Assembly: GCF_035594125.1 (NCBI RefSeq)
Contig: NC_087168.1
Coordinates: 15,387,150-15,451,149 of the forward strand
Reading direction: 5' to 3'
DNA length: 64,000 bases
Source: Scylla paramamosain
Taxonomy: Eukaryota > Arthropoda > Malacostraca > Decapoda > Portunidae
The translations under genes and the position numbers were made by a program. Every line of letters begins with the position of its first letter. Within the stretch, counting starts at the first letter, position 1. The notes under the pieces were generated by a model. It saw nothing but the letters and a program-made list of their open reading frames with translations, searched no databases and was not told where the DNA came from. Positions 1 through 21,625 of this stretch are shown piece after piece.

Positions 1-3539
<3,539 letters not shown>

Positions 3540-3829
3540 TATGTCGAGGAAAAAAGGTAAGGGAGGGAGGAGGAGGAAGAGGAGGAGGAGTAAAGGGAAG
3601 TGGAAGAAGAAGAAAGAAAAGAAGATAAGGAAAATAAAAATTAAAGAAAAGTAATAAAGAAAAAACAGCAAAGAAAACAATAATAATAATAATAAGAAGA
3701 AGAAGAAAATAATAATAAGAAGAAGGCCAAAAGATCAAATAAGGGCAACGACTATGATGAGGATAAAAAAAAAAAAATCAAATCGAACTGGAAAAAAAAA
3801 ATTCATATAATAGCCGAAACAAAAACTGT

Positions 3830-4260
3830 TGATGGGAAGGACATGACCGAGGAGAAAGACAAAAAGGAAGAGAAGAACCACAAGTATAATAAAAAGAACA
3901 AGAAAGAGGAAGAGGAGAACGACTAGGAGGAAGGAGAACGAAACAAGTACATACGCAATAACAAAAATATCTAACTGAAAAGAATATGCACTAGGATAAA
4001 GACAAAAAGGAAAAGAAAGGGAAGATCCACGAGGATAAGAACAAGAACAAGGAAAGAGGAAGAGAAGGACGACTAGGAAGAAGTAATTGAAATAACAAAA
4101 ATAACTGACTGAAAAGAATATGAACGAGAAAAATGACAAAAAAATATAAGAATGAGAAGAGCAATGAGGATAAAAACAAGAAGGGAAGAGGAAGAGGGGA
4201 ACGACTAGAAGGAGGAGTAGGAGGAAGGACAAGGAAGAAGAGGAGGAGGAGTCGATGAAG
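3830..4260 (+). repeat. Purine-rich minisatellite, three 130-150 bp units
   Basis: gactagg-type markers recur at 3921, 4071 and 4203, and ctgaaaagaatatg at about 3975 and 4109. Each unit also has gacaaaaaggaa-like and gaggataagaacaag-like parts. The plus strand is nearly all A and G over 3540-4260. Long open frames on the minus strand (S/L/F-rich) only reflect this composition. Confidence 0.6.
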
Positions 4261-4500
4261 TTGTTGTTGCGTAACCCTCTCAATGGCTTACTGCATCGCG
4301 TGTCAAGTGTCGGATATCACCACCGCGCTGCCAATTAGCAAAGGAGTGAGGACGTAACAGAGTGTGTTGATGGCTCTCTGTGGTGTCAGGGACGGCCGCC
4401 GCGCGTAGCGTCGAGACGAGTGTCGACAAACACTCGTGTAGCACTTGTCTGTACGTGTTTATCTGTCTGGATGTGTGTTGCTTGTTTGTGTGATGACTCT

Positions 4501-4578
<78 letters not shown>

Positions 4579-4635
4579 CCACCTTTATTTATTTATTTTT
4601 TTTAAGTTACGCCTGATGACCTACACTGAATAGAT

Positions 4636-4685
<50 letters not shown>

Positions 4686-4770
4686 GGGGAGCGAGAGACT
4701 ATTCTTGCTGAGACAACAAAGAGGCGTTTGGGCTCAACACGTGACACCATATCTGTCCTACCTCACGTTT

Positions 4771-4815
<45 letters not shown>

Positions 4816-4822
4816 ACAAACA

Positions 4823-4876
<54 letters not shown>

Positions 4877-5016
4877 GAATTGCTTTCGACGTAAAATCCT
4901 GTTAACTTGATTAGAAAAATGATAATTAGTAGGTAAGTTGTTTTGTTTCACTTTTATATTTTCCAGGCTTACGAATTAATGATGTTTGTTGTAATTTTCA
5001 ACTAGTGACCTTTTTT

Positions 5017-5090
<74 letters not shown>

Positions 5091-5282
5091 AGAGAGAGAG
5101 AGAGACCCTGCACGTGTTACCTTTTTAATACATCATATAAATTCAAATTGTTATTTCATTTCTTAACATATTATCAAAAGCACTCTTCTTCAAGTCTCTT
5201 CCCTCACCCTTCTTTATGCATATGTCATCCTTTTATACTTATATAAATAGACTTTTCTTCCGTATCCACCTTTTTGCCCTTT

Positions 5283-5321
<39 letters not shown>

Positions 5322-5323
<2 letters not shown>

Positions 5324-5405
5324 GTAGGAAGAGCACTGGCCAAGGGCAACAGAAATTGGGGGAAAACAGAGGCCTAATGAGAGTGCCAGTCCCTAAAGAC
5401 AGGTC
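5322..5405 (-). mobile_element. 3'-end fragment of LINE A
   Basis: The stretch tgtaggaagagcactggcca, followed by gggcaacag and gtgccagtccc, matches the reverse-complement 3' UTR region at 50500-50640 and the 3' motif at about 26880-26910. Only the last 80 bp or so are present. A (GT)n microsatellite (5287-5320) lies directly at the element's 3' side. Confidence 0.6.
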
Positions 5406-5501
5406 TTACCTAATAGTTCTTACCTAATTGTATTTTTACAGGATTATGTCAAGCTCGTAATGTCCCGTTTTTTTTTTTATTTGCCATATTTATCTTTAAA
5501 G

Positions 5502-5553
<52 letters not shown>

Positions 5554-5997
5554 ATGAAAGGTCAGCATTTCATTATATTTTCTCTCCTCTCAATCTCTCA
5601 TGCTTTTCCAGAAGAACAATGCCCTTAAGCTAACACGTTCATTACCACACTAATCATCTCACACGCTGCCTGCATACCATTGTTTTACCCGGATGTCATC
5701 GATTCCCTTCATTCCAACCCAGCGTGAGTTTTACAACTAACCTCACAAATCCATCCCGTTCGCCTTATTCATCCCGTTCATTTGTTACCCGTCCGCTACG
5801 ATACAACGACTGGCGTGATATATTACACTGCCCTGGCGTGTTATGAGTTGCTATACACCAAGAGCTTTTATTCTTTAACGCTTTGTTCTCTCATAAGGGA
5901 TATTTTTTTAAAAGCTACAGAGATGATTACTCAGATTGTCACGGATGGTTTTCCCCTTTCACAGTAAAGAATTTGGGTCAAACTCGTTAGCATCATG

Positions 5998-6226
5998 AAA
6001 ACATCCTTGAAAATTCGAATAACTTCCACTAGAGTCTGTTGAACTATTTCCAGAATAATGGAAGCATTTTTTTTTAAACTCTAATAACTTCGAGATGTAT
6101 GAAAACTTCAGTTACTTCCACCAGAGCCTGTTGAACCGTCAAAAGCTCTAATAAATTCGTGAATCACAAAAAAAAATAAATGAAAAACATCCTTGAAAAC
6201 TCTAGTAACTTCCATTAAAACTTCTT
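5998..6226 (+). repeat. Degenerate tandem repeat, about 95 bp units
   Basis: aaaacatccttgaaaattcg, followed by aataacttccactagagtctgttgaac, recurs in altered form at about 6098 and 6184. Three diverged copies; no coding sense. Confidence 0.6.
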
Positions 6227-6813
6227 AAAAGTACTTGAAATAGGATGCTATAACGTTTAATCATACGCGCCAATGAATAAAAAAGCAAGTAACAATACCA
6301 CAATGGAAACTGGTTCACGGAAGGCACCACCACCACCACCACCACCAGGGCCTCACACTTCCGTGGTAGTATGAGGCGAGGCACATCATTAATCATACGC
6401 ACTTGTTTGTAAATAAAAGTTTTCGTCACTCACGAACTTCAGTGCTTTCCATCATTAATAACCACCCTTTGTATAGCTCGGTAATTTCTCTCCTCTAAAA
6501 GTACGAGAGTTCCAGTGAGGTCAGCGGTGAACTTTAACCCTTTCCCTGACATATACAACAATTCACTGCACTATCATCACTGTACAGAATATTTACAAGT
6601 CCTTCAAAGAAAGAAAAAAGGAACTGAAAGAACTGATTTTCCAGTATCTAGCCAGTACAATGTTTAAAGATATGGCTGTAGAATAAAGATAAAATATTCT
6701 TAAGTGATTTGTAATTAAGGATCGATATGCCAATAGCAGTGAAGAGGTTTGAGTAAGAACCATATTCTCAAATACTGTAGCGCCTTATCTCGATTATATA
6801 TATATATATACGA

Positions 6814-6964
<151 letters not shown>

Positions 6965-7252
6965 GTGGACAAAGCATTTAGGAATACATGCTTGAGTGAT
7001 AACGTAGAGCCTCGCACCCTCACGTCACACCTTAGACTTAGCATCACAGAGTTTTCATAAACACTCGTTATGAGCTGTTACCCCCGTGCAGTGTAAAATG
7101 TACATGTTAAGTGCAGGTTATGTGAAACTGCGTCGTAATTATAACTTTGTTGGTGAACTTTCCTAGTTGATGGTATTTCTATTTATTTGGATGTTACGTG
7201 GGAAGGTGAGCATGTTTTTTTTTTTTTTTTGAAAAGTGTGTTGGTGTATCTG

Positions 7253-7395
<143 letters not shown>

Positions 7396-8714
7396 TGTTT
7401 GTATTAGTGTATGGTGTACGAAAAATAATATAAAATAACCGTAATCGTGGAAAATACTTTAATCACACAAATATGAAAATCCCTCTAATCCGACTCCATT
7501 CCTGGCCCAGCATTCCCCCACTAGACCAGGAACCCGCACAACGTAAACCCGCCACTGAGAGAAGTTATGAAGCCTCGCCACAAAATCGCCAGCGCTGCAT
7601 GTGGTAATCGGGTGGACACATATATTCCGTAGAGTCTCACCTTTATTAATAATGGTGGAGGTACAGCAGGTCCCAAAACTACCTACATTCTGACACAATG
7701 TTCGGTATTATTTGACACGTTTGGTGATTACGGTGGCAACAGTGGGTAGCCCTGCACACTAGGGATGGTTGTTCTATATTATGACTTGGGGAAATAGATC
7801 GGCATAGCAGCAGGTGAAGCCATGCATGCTGACCTTAACGACGCAGCACGTGATTAGGCAGCAGGTGTCATTGTTCATCATGTCACAGTTCGCACCACAT
7901 TTTATAGATAGTTTTGGGCGCTACTGTACAGAAACATCGTGGAGTGTAGGTCTAGCTGAGGTGCCGGTATCAGTCGTTCTCTTGTCTCTGCCCACCTGTG
8001 TCCTCGTCCTGCGTCGACTACCATGTGTCGAGTATTTCAAAGCAACTGGTGAACTCCAATCGAGCAGGAAAATCCAAGTACAAGTATCATTCTGCTCAAG
8101 CGCTGCATGTTGTTGTTGTTTTTTTCGTTACCCTAACCTGTTTATTGCTAATCAGTCTATTCTATTATCATCTACCACTTTTAAGACAATTTTTTTTATT
8201 ATACTCTTAAATACGTACTTCTGTAGATTAGACTAAATTAAGCTCGTTTTTTTATTTATTTATTTTTTTTTTCGTTCATGTCCACCCAAATATATCGCAG
8301 TGATCTGTGTTAATAAAAAAAAAAGGTTACCACAGCAGTAAGAGAATTAAATGCTCTGCTATCTTTTTAAGAACTAAATTGGAAGGCCACAGATAATATT
8401 AGTCGGAATCTTAAGCATGTTTTTTTTTTCCCACTAATAATGCAGTACTCTTGTTAAACTATTTAGAATCATAACTCTTGAAAACCTAACCTTTCACTAT
8501 AGCGTTAGAAGTCCGAGTAAAACGTTGGAAAGTTTGCGATGCCCCTGTGATAGCTGACGAGGGTACTGGAGGCGCCCCAGATCATTGACCAGCACGCTAT
8601 GACTTCGAGAGAGACAGAGAGGGACATAATTGTAAGGATATCCTAAGTTATGGTGTCCAATTTAATACATACAACAACCAGCCATATGGGTACGACAGTG
8701 ACTGAGTGCCTCCA

Positions 8715-8800
<86 letters not shown>

Positions 8801-9206
8801 GTAACCGAGCATTCCTAAGCGCTGCAGATGACAGGAAGCGGCCTTGGAATTACGTGTATCGTATGTATCTGTGTATGTATTTATGTATGTATGTATGGGA
8901 ATTCACTTATCACGTCACCGGGCGTTGATCCCACTCGCTCCAACCGCCAGCCACTCCACAGTAGCCTCTTGGGAACACGATGAAGGTGTTGTCATCTTGT
9001 CATTGGAGTTTTTATAAAAGTCTTTCGTTTTCTGATTTTTTTTTCTCTCTTTCTCTCTCTTTTGATAGTGCGTTTTTTTTTTCTCTCTCTCTCTCTCTTT
9101 TGGTGTGTCTGTAGTAGAGTTCAAAGAGAGTGGGGGCGTTAGTGAGAGGGAGATAGACAGAGATAGATAGGTAGATAGAGATAGATAGATAGATAAGTAG
9201 GTTGGT

Positions 9207-9293
<87 letters not shown>

Positions 9294-9301
9294 TGAATTG
9301 C

Positions 9302-9345
<44 letters not shown>

Positions 9346-10726
9346 GCACGCACACACGCACACCTACCTCTTAGCCTCGCTTCACTAAGTTTTTACCTTT
9401 AACAGCATTAGTGGTAGAGTCGTCACAGCCAAAGGGGAAACTCGAATAAAACTAAATAGAAAATGTAATGAAGTCCGTAAGTCCCAGTGCTCCTTTTTAC
9501 TTTACCTTTCACGCCACTCCCTCTCTCCCTCTCTCTTTCCTTCCCTCTCGACCAATAGCTTACAGATTATTAAGATTTATTCCCCATAAAGTGTGAGTCT
9601 GCCATAAATTTCTCGACCCGAGGGAAAGGGAGCGTCAGGTGGAGTCTTCTGCCTAACGTGGATATTCCCCTTTTTGAAAATTATATTGAAATTTGTACCA
9701 TATATTTCTCGTTTCCTCCCGCCTCCTGCCCGTCCCCATCGCCACCACCATCACCACCCAGCTCCTGTCTCCTGCTTCTTCCTCTCCTGTCTCCTCCTCC
9801 TCCTCCTCCTCCTCCTCCTCTAGCTCCTGTCTCCTTCTCCTTCATCCTTCCTTCTCCTGCTCCTCCTTCCACCTCTCATTCCCAAACAGCTTAATAAGAA
9901 TCTCAAGGTCTGTTGCTATTTGGAGTTCCTTTGTATTATTTGTATTCCTTCCACCTCCCTCCTTCTCCTCCTCCTCCTCCTCCTCCTCCTCCTCCTCCTC
10001 CTCCTCCTCCTCCTCCTCCTCCTCCTCCTCCTCCTCCTCCTCCTCCTCCTCCTCCCTTTACATATTGGTAGTAAGCGTTCCTTTGACGTTATAGTATGAT
10101 TTATGTATAGAGGAAATTGGAACCATTGGTGTTTGATGCTATATGTGGCCTTCAAATTGGGGTCTTTTTTGTACGAGAGTGATTAATGGTGCCGTGAATG
10201 AATGGGATGGTTGTGTTGCGCGGAGTTTATGAGAATTTATATGTGCCAGAAATACTTCAGAGGAAAAAAAAAAAAAAATAATAATACAGTACGCAAGTCG
10301 CTTTTTCGCTTATTGATATTCTTTTGATGTCAATATTGCTACTAATGGTATTTTTGCCGCTAGCTTTTACTGCTATGATCGTCCTTTGTTAAAATTTCGG
10401 GTATTATAAGAAAAGTTATTTATATGAGCATTCACGCACATGAAAGTGGGAAAAAAAAAAGAAAGTGGTTAATTTATCTTGTCTATGCTACACAACCATC
10501 TAAGAGACCAGTACAAAAAAGGAGCGTCGTAAGTTATTGTTGATTATGGAGAAAAAAATAGAACATAAGGAAAGTTGTGTGGCAGTGAAAGGGTTGAGTA
10601 TTATAATGTAAGAATGAAACATATAGGGGAGGGAGTTGACCGTTTATTTATTTATTTTATTTATTTATTCATTTTTTTTTTTTAGATGCCTTTTTATGAT
10701 GAAGAGGGAGCTACAGTATTCTTCCC

Positions 10727-11110
10727 ACCCAGCATATGAGTGTTTGGCCAGGCGTGACCCATCCCTGCCGTGGGGAGAACTAATGAGGGAATCTGCAAGA
10801 AGCCAACAGACCTATACATACCATACCCTCTATAAAGCATGCATATACCCCATCTGTCATCCCTGTCTATAAATATATCTAATCTTTCAAAGTTCCCTAT
10901 TGACTCGGCACTAAGATTACCAAGTCTATTTTTGTCATCTCCCATTGTCATCTCCCACTCTATTTACGAACCAATTTCTTCCTGTCTCTCTTTATATTTA
11001 GAAATCATTTATTAATTGACACTGCTATAATACTAAGGTTATTTATGTCAACCACCACTCTATTTGTGAACTAATTTCTTCTTATACCTTCTTCTATATT
11101 TGATGACAAC
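10727..11110 (+). mobile_element. Interspersed repeat (copy 2) with internal 100-bp duplication
   Basis: tctgcaagaagccaacagac followed by a (C/T)ATA-rich part matches copy 1. Further on, actctatttacgaaccaatttcttcc at 10957 and actctatttgtgaactaatttcttct at 11057 form a diverged 100-bp tandem pair. No coding potential. An inverted fragment of the same family (aggcctcctggcttttcgtacc) lies at about 11565-11630. Confidence 0.5.
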
Positions 11111-11564
11111 TTATGAATTGACATTGATGGAAAAGATAAATTTTCATATACAAACATCGTGCAAATACCAAACCTTACTTTTAATAAAAACCTTACTTTC
11201 AGAGAGTGCATACCTCAGCTAACACAATGCAGCAATATGAAATGCCACACTCACACACACACGGAATAATTTCTTGTAAAAACATGCCATTTATTGTTGT
11301 TATTCGGTAAGCAGAGTTATATATTGTATTGCCATCGTATTTTGTAGCTTTTTATCGCAGTTCTAACGTTAAACTTGTACCAATATTGTCAGTTTATTTT
11401 AGATTGTCTCGTATGGATCATTATTATACAATTATGAAGTTTTTATTTATTTTTTATTTTTTTCATATTATCGCATTATTATGATTAGGTGATGCACTTT
11501 GTTTTTAAGATAGAAATGGGTGGTCAATAATCACTGTATCTACCTATCTATCTATCTATCTATC

Positions 11565-11635
11565 TATCTACCGACAGCCACGTGTAGGCCTCCTGGCTTT
11601 TCGTACCTTTCCTTCATATTACGTTCTTATACCAA
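11565..11635 (-). mobile_element. Inverted fragment of the interspersed repeat (copy 3)
   Basis: cgacagccacgtgtaggcct, then cctggcttttcgta, is the reverse complement of the copy 1 motif. It follows a (CTAT)n run (11545-11571), so the repeat end is next to a microsatellite. Confidence 0.45.
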
Positions 11636-13066
11636 ACATGACAGGTATTCCCCGTAGTCTTATTCAACAAAATCCCGGACCTTGAAAAAAGTATCCTGGA
11701 TCTACATGCGTAACAGGATCAGCCTCAGATCCAATAAGTTACTCTATTCCAAGGCCAACCGTTCATAGGAATTCCTTTATAATAATTAAGAAATATATTG
11801 GTGCACACATAACCACTGCTGGAAGTAATGAAAATATATGATGGTAATGGTGAGGTGATGGTGGTGGTGGCGATGGTGACGTGACACTAGTGATGTAATG
11901 GTGATGTTTGTGTGGTGATGGTGGTTGTGGTGATATTGTGTCGCTAATGATGCTCTGGTGGTGATTGTGTGGTCGTGGTGGTGATGTGATGGTGGTGGTG
12001 GTGGTGGTGGTGGTGATGTGAGGTTAGTAATGTAATGGTGATGTTTGTGTGATGATGATGATAGTGCTAAAGAGAATTGTAAAGACTGTAAGAAAAAAAA
12101 AAGCTAAACTCCTCGTCTTCTAACCAAACTACTTTAAATATAAGACAAATACGGAGACGCCATTTTCAACATAACCACCGCCGGAGATAATAAATAAACA
12201 AACAAATATTTAAAGAGACGTGTGTAGATTATAAATAAACAAATAAATACGTAAATAAATAAATAAATAAACTAGCTATATTCCCTGCCTTCTATCCACT
12301 CTCCTTAAGAAATACACGACAAAGGAGACGCCATTGTAGAAAATTCCGGCTAGAAACTGACATCCACATCATTATGAGGCTTTCATGCATAAACGACCGC
12401 CATTATTCTCCCTGGCATCTTTTATAAGCGTATAGAAGACTGGCCAAGAGGGAAAAAAGGAAGAAAAATAGAAGCTTGTCCAAATTTATGCTAAAAAAAA
12501 CGAAAATAAAAATAAATGAATAGATAAATAAAATACTTGGTTAGTGTAGTTCAAAAGATGTATGTAATTTTTCTTTCGCTCTTTTTTTATTATTATTATT
12601 ATTTTATTTATTTATTTTTTCCACTATACCTGCTTTCTTTTACATTTTTCTTTCTTTTATAAAGGGACACCGATTTGGCGTGTTATGAAGTCAACGGTTG
12701 GGAAAGAAGTCGAGGTGTGGAGGAGCGGATGGTCGGGTAGGAGAGGGAAGGTAGAAGCGGGAAGGTTGGTGCTCCACGTGGGATGTTTTGCCGCGTCAAG
12801 TATATATTTCCTGAGGGATGTCAGGGGAAGAGTCGTGGTGGTGGTGGTCCTGTTGCGTGTTTGTTCGTACGTATATTTGTTATCGTTTTGTTGTTGTCTT
12901 ATTGTATTGGAGGTCTTTTGGGGTTGTAATAGTAGTAGTAGTAGTTGTTGTTGTTGCTGCTGTTGTTGTTATAGTAATAGTAGTACCTAAAAGTAGTAGT
13001 AGTAGTAGTAGTAGGAGTAGTAGTAGCAGTGGTGATGGTTTGGTAGTGGTAGTACTGTTAGTATAC

Positions 13067-13132
<66 letters not shown>

Positions 13133-13342
13133 GTCATCATTAGCAGTAGTAGCAGTACACTAGCACCAGCAGAAGTGACGTCAGCAGTTACAGTATATAA
13201 AAATTCCCATAAACTCGCGCGTTTTCCCACACCTCCACCCCCGCCAGTCCCAGCAGAAGGCCGCTGTAAATCAGTCAGCTAAATTGAACCCTCACAGAAA
13301 TCACCAGGTGCTGCAGCCCAAATGACCGAGCAGGTAAAGGCC

Positions 13343-13593
<251 letters not shown>

Positions 13594-13785
13594 AGGTACT
13601 GAAAATAACGGCGCAACATCATAACGCTCTCTAGTGTGGAGGATACGAACCCTGGAAAAATTTATATTGAAAAAGAGTTAACAAAAAAACATGTGTAATT
13701 TCATTCATCATTAATTCTGGGCATGGAATAGAGAATACCATTTTTTCTAATGGAATTAATTGAAGGTCTTAGGTCTTCCAGCTCG

Positions 13786-13786
<1 letters not shown>

Positions 13787-13884
<98 letters not shown>

Positions 13885-15510
13885 AAGATAGGAATAGGAG
13901 GAAGAGGAAAGGATGAGAGGAGAAGTGGAGGTAGAGTAAGGTAGTGAAGGAAAATGAAGGACTGGAGAAAGAGAGATGGAAAGGGATAAAGTGAAGGGAA
14001 GGAAACGAAAAGGAGAAGAACGGAAAGGAAGGGATGGGAAGGGGAATGTGGAAAGGGGAAAGAAGAGAGGAAAGAAATGCAAAAGAAGCAATAGAGAAGA
14101 AATTATGGGAAAGGAGAAAGGAGAAGAGATGAAGAGGGAAAGATGGAAGGGTAACACAGAGAAGAGAAGGAAGGAGAAATGGGAACTGGCAAAAGGACAG
14201 AGGAGGTAGAAGAGAGAGGGAAAGGGAAGGAAAAGAAGGAAGGTAAGGAAATGCTGGAGTCTCCTTCACTCATGTTGCTTCACTTCCCTTGATGTAACTG
14301 TGACGTGAATGACGAGAGTTAAAGTGAGTTGCTTCAAGGGAGAACCATCTCTTGTTCCCCCCTTCCCCTCCCCTCTCCCTCCCTCCCTCTCTTCTGCTTG
14401 ATTTCGTCTCACTTTTCTCATCTTCCTCACTTTGCTTATCCTTTCTTACTCTCTCCTTTCTTGGTTTGTTTTCTTCTATATTTTCCTGTTCCTCGTCCTC
14501 GTCCTCCTCCTCCTTTATCTTCTTGTTCTTCTTTTTTGTTCTGTTCTTGTTTTTTATTGCTTTTTAATTCTTGTTCTTCTTGTTCTTCTTCCACAATTTC
14601 TCATCTTTCTCTGTTTGCTTACCTATCTTTGTTCTTTCCTTTTTACTCATATTTTATTTCCCTGTCATTCTTTTCATCTATCTCCCTTTCTTTATTTCTT
14701 TACCTCTCCTTTCTCTCATTTTATTTTCTTCCTTGCTTTCTGTCATTATTTGTTTTTCATTTACATTTTCTCCTTTTGTCTGCTTTCATTTCCATTCGTC
14801 TTCTTCCTTGCTTTGTTTGTCTCTCCTTATTCTCTAGTCCTATATTTTCTCTTGTTTTGCTTTTTCTCTCCCATTCCTTTCTCCTATATTCATTATGTCT
14901 GCCTCTCACTCGTTTTATCTTCTCGTTTTGTTTGTGTCTAGTCCTCTAGTTTTGTTTTTCCCCGTTCATTCATTTTTCCTACAGCCTCTCCTTTTGCTTC
15001 TCTTCCCACTTAATTTATCTTCTTGTTTATGTCGTCTTGTCTTCTACTCCGCTTCCATTCTTTTCTCTAATCCTCTTTTACCCTTTGCCTCTCCTTTACT
15101 TTATTTTATCTTCTTCCTCCTCACTTCGTTTGTATCACATTGTTTTCTAGTTTTGCATCATTCACTCGCTTTCCTTTTATTTCTTTTTCCTCCTCTTCCA
15201 TTCCTTTCAACTATCCTCTTTTATTCTTTGCTTCTCCTTTCCTCTGTTTTATCGTGTTTCTCGCTCTCTTGATGTTTCCTTGTTCTCTTGTAAGTACCAT
15301 CCACTTGCTTTCCTCTCCCCTTCCATTCCTTTCTCCTACCCTGTCTCCTTTTGTGTATATTTTCCCTTATTGTGTCTTTTCCTCGCTTTGTTTCCTTATT
15401 CTCTAGTTCTGCATGTTTTCACTTATTGTTTCTTCTTCTTCGTCTTGCTTGTATCACTTTGTTCTCTAGTTACGTATCACTTTCTTTCCCTTTTACCTTA
15501 AGTCTCGTTA
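13787..15510 (+). repeat. Purine tract (13787-14260) switching to pyrimidine tract (14340-15510)
   Basis: A (GA)n run at 13787-13882 grades into about 380 bp of degenerate A/G sequence. After an ordinary 80-bp spacer, about 1.15 kb of C/T-rich sequence follows on the same strand (tcctcgtcctcgtcctcc, ttctccttttgtctgc). Open frames here encode only S, L, F, P and C, so no gene is called. Confidence 0.7.
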
Positions 15511-15719
15511 GGTATCTACGTTAGCAAGGAGGGAGAGGATGCGGCTTTTGGCTTTGCCCTCTGACTTCCATGAATTCTCCGCAAGCTGAATAAAAGTGCT
15601 GTGTTGCGAGTTAAGAGTATAGTTTCCAGAGACAATTGGCAACAAGAGTGAAGGATGGAGCTGTTTGAAGTTTTCTACGCAGTGGCTGCTTCTTTGTTTC
15701 GGCTCTTGACATTGCTTAA

Positions 15720-16260
15720 GCTCAAGGTTCAAGGAGAAGGTGGAGGGAACGAACAGCTAAAGGACAGCAGTAGTGAAGGATGGTTTAAATTTTCTAGCTT
15801 AGGTTAGGTTAGGCTAAGTTTTATTTCGGGTGTAACATTGCCCAGGTCCAAAATTCAAGTTAGGTTAGGCTAGCTTAGGTTAGGTTAGGCTAGGTTTTAT
15901 TTCGGGTGTAACATTGCCCAGGTCCAAAATTCAAGTTAGGTTAGGCTAGCTTAGGTTAGGTTAGGCTAGGTTTTATTTCGGGTGCAACATTGCCCAGGCT
16001 CAAAATTCAAGTTAAAAGTGGAGGGAACGAACAGCCTAAGAACAAAAGAAGGAGTGAAGGATACAGGGATTCAAATGTCTAAGTGTCTATTGCTTTATTT
16101 CGCTTCTTGCACTACCCAAATTCAAAATTCAAGTTCAAAGTAGAGAACGAACAGCCAAAACACAGCTAAAGGATTGAAGAATGCAGAGGTTCAAACATCC
16201 AAGTGTCTATTGACTTATTTTCGCCTCTAGCATTGCCCAAGGCGGGAAGCAATACGTGCG
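15720..16260 (+). repeat. Nested tandem repeat with TTAGG-rich 76-bp units
   Basis: Units containing taggttaggttaggctaggt followed by tttatttcgggtgtaacattg repeat at exactly 76 bp: the tttcggg position recurs at about 15827, 15903 and 15979. They sit inside a larger diverged repeat of about 120 bp carrying gagggaacgaacagc, gtgaaggat and aaaattcaagtt, with copies at about 15735, 16018 and 16143. TTAGG is the arthropod telomere motif, but here it is interstitial and only a few bases per unit. Confidence 0.85.
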
Positions 16261-16397
16261 TCAGATTCAAAGCGCCTCGGTGGTGGGCGAAGGGAACGAA
16301 CAGTCTTATTAACCCAGCCAATGCCACCCTTCATGCAGCGACGCCACAACTTCAGCTAATATCCAGACCTACGCAGCGAGCATAATATACCCCGTAG

Positions 16398-21625
<5,228 letters not shown>

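Noticed and set aside
3735..4283. 182-codon hydrophobic minus-strand frame resembling a membrane protein
   Set aside because: It is the complement of a purine-rich minisatellite and is explained by composition.
7459..7698. 79-codon minus-strand frame
   Set aside because: Isolated, no domain, no splice signals; likely chance.
13756..15501. Many 70-200 codon frames rich in S, F, L, P
   Set aside because: They arise from a pyrimidine-rich tract with few possible stops; codon content simply mirrors base composition.
15796..16012. Telomere end
   Set aside because: TTAGG motifs are embedded in 76-bp units with unique DNA on both sides, so this is interstitial.
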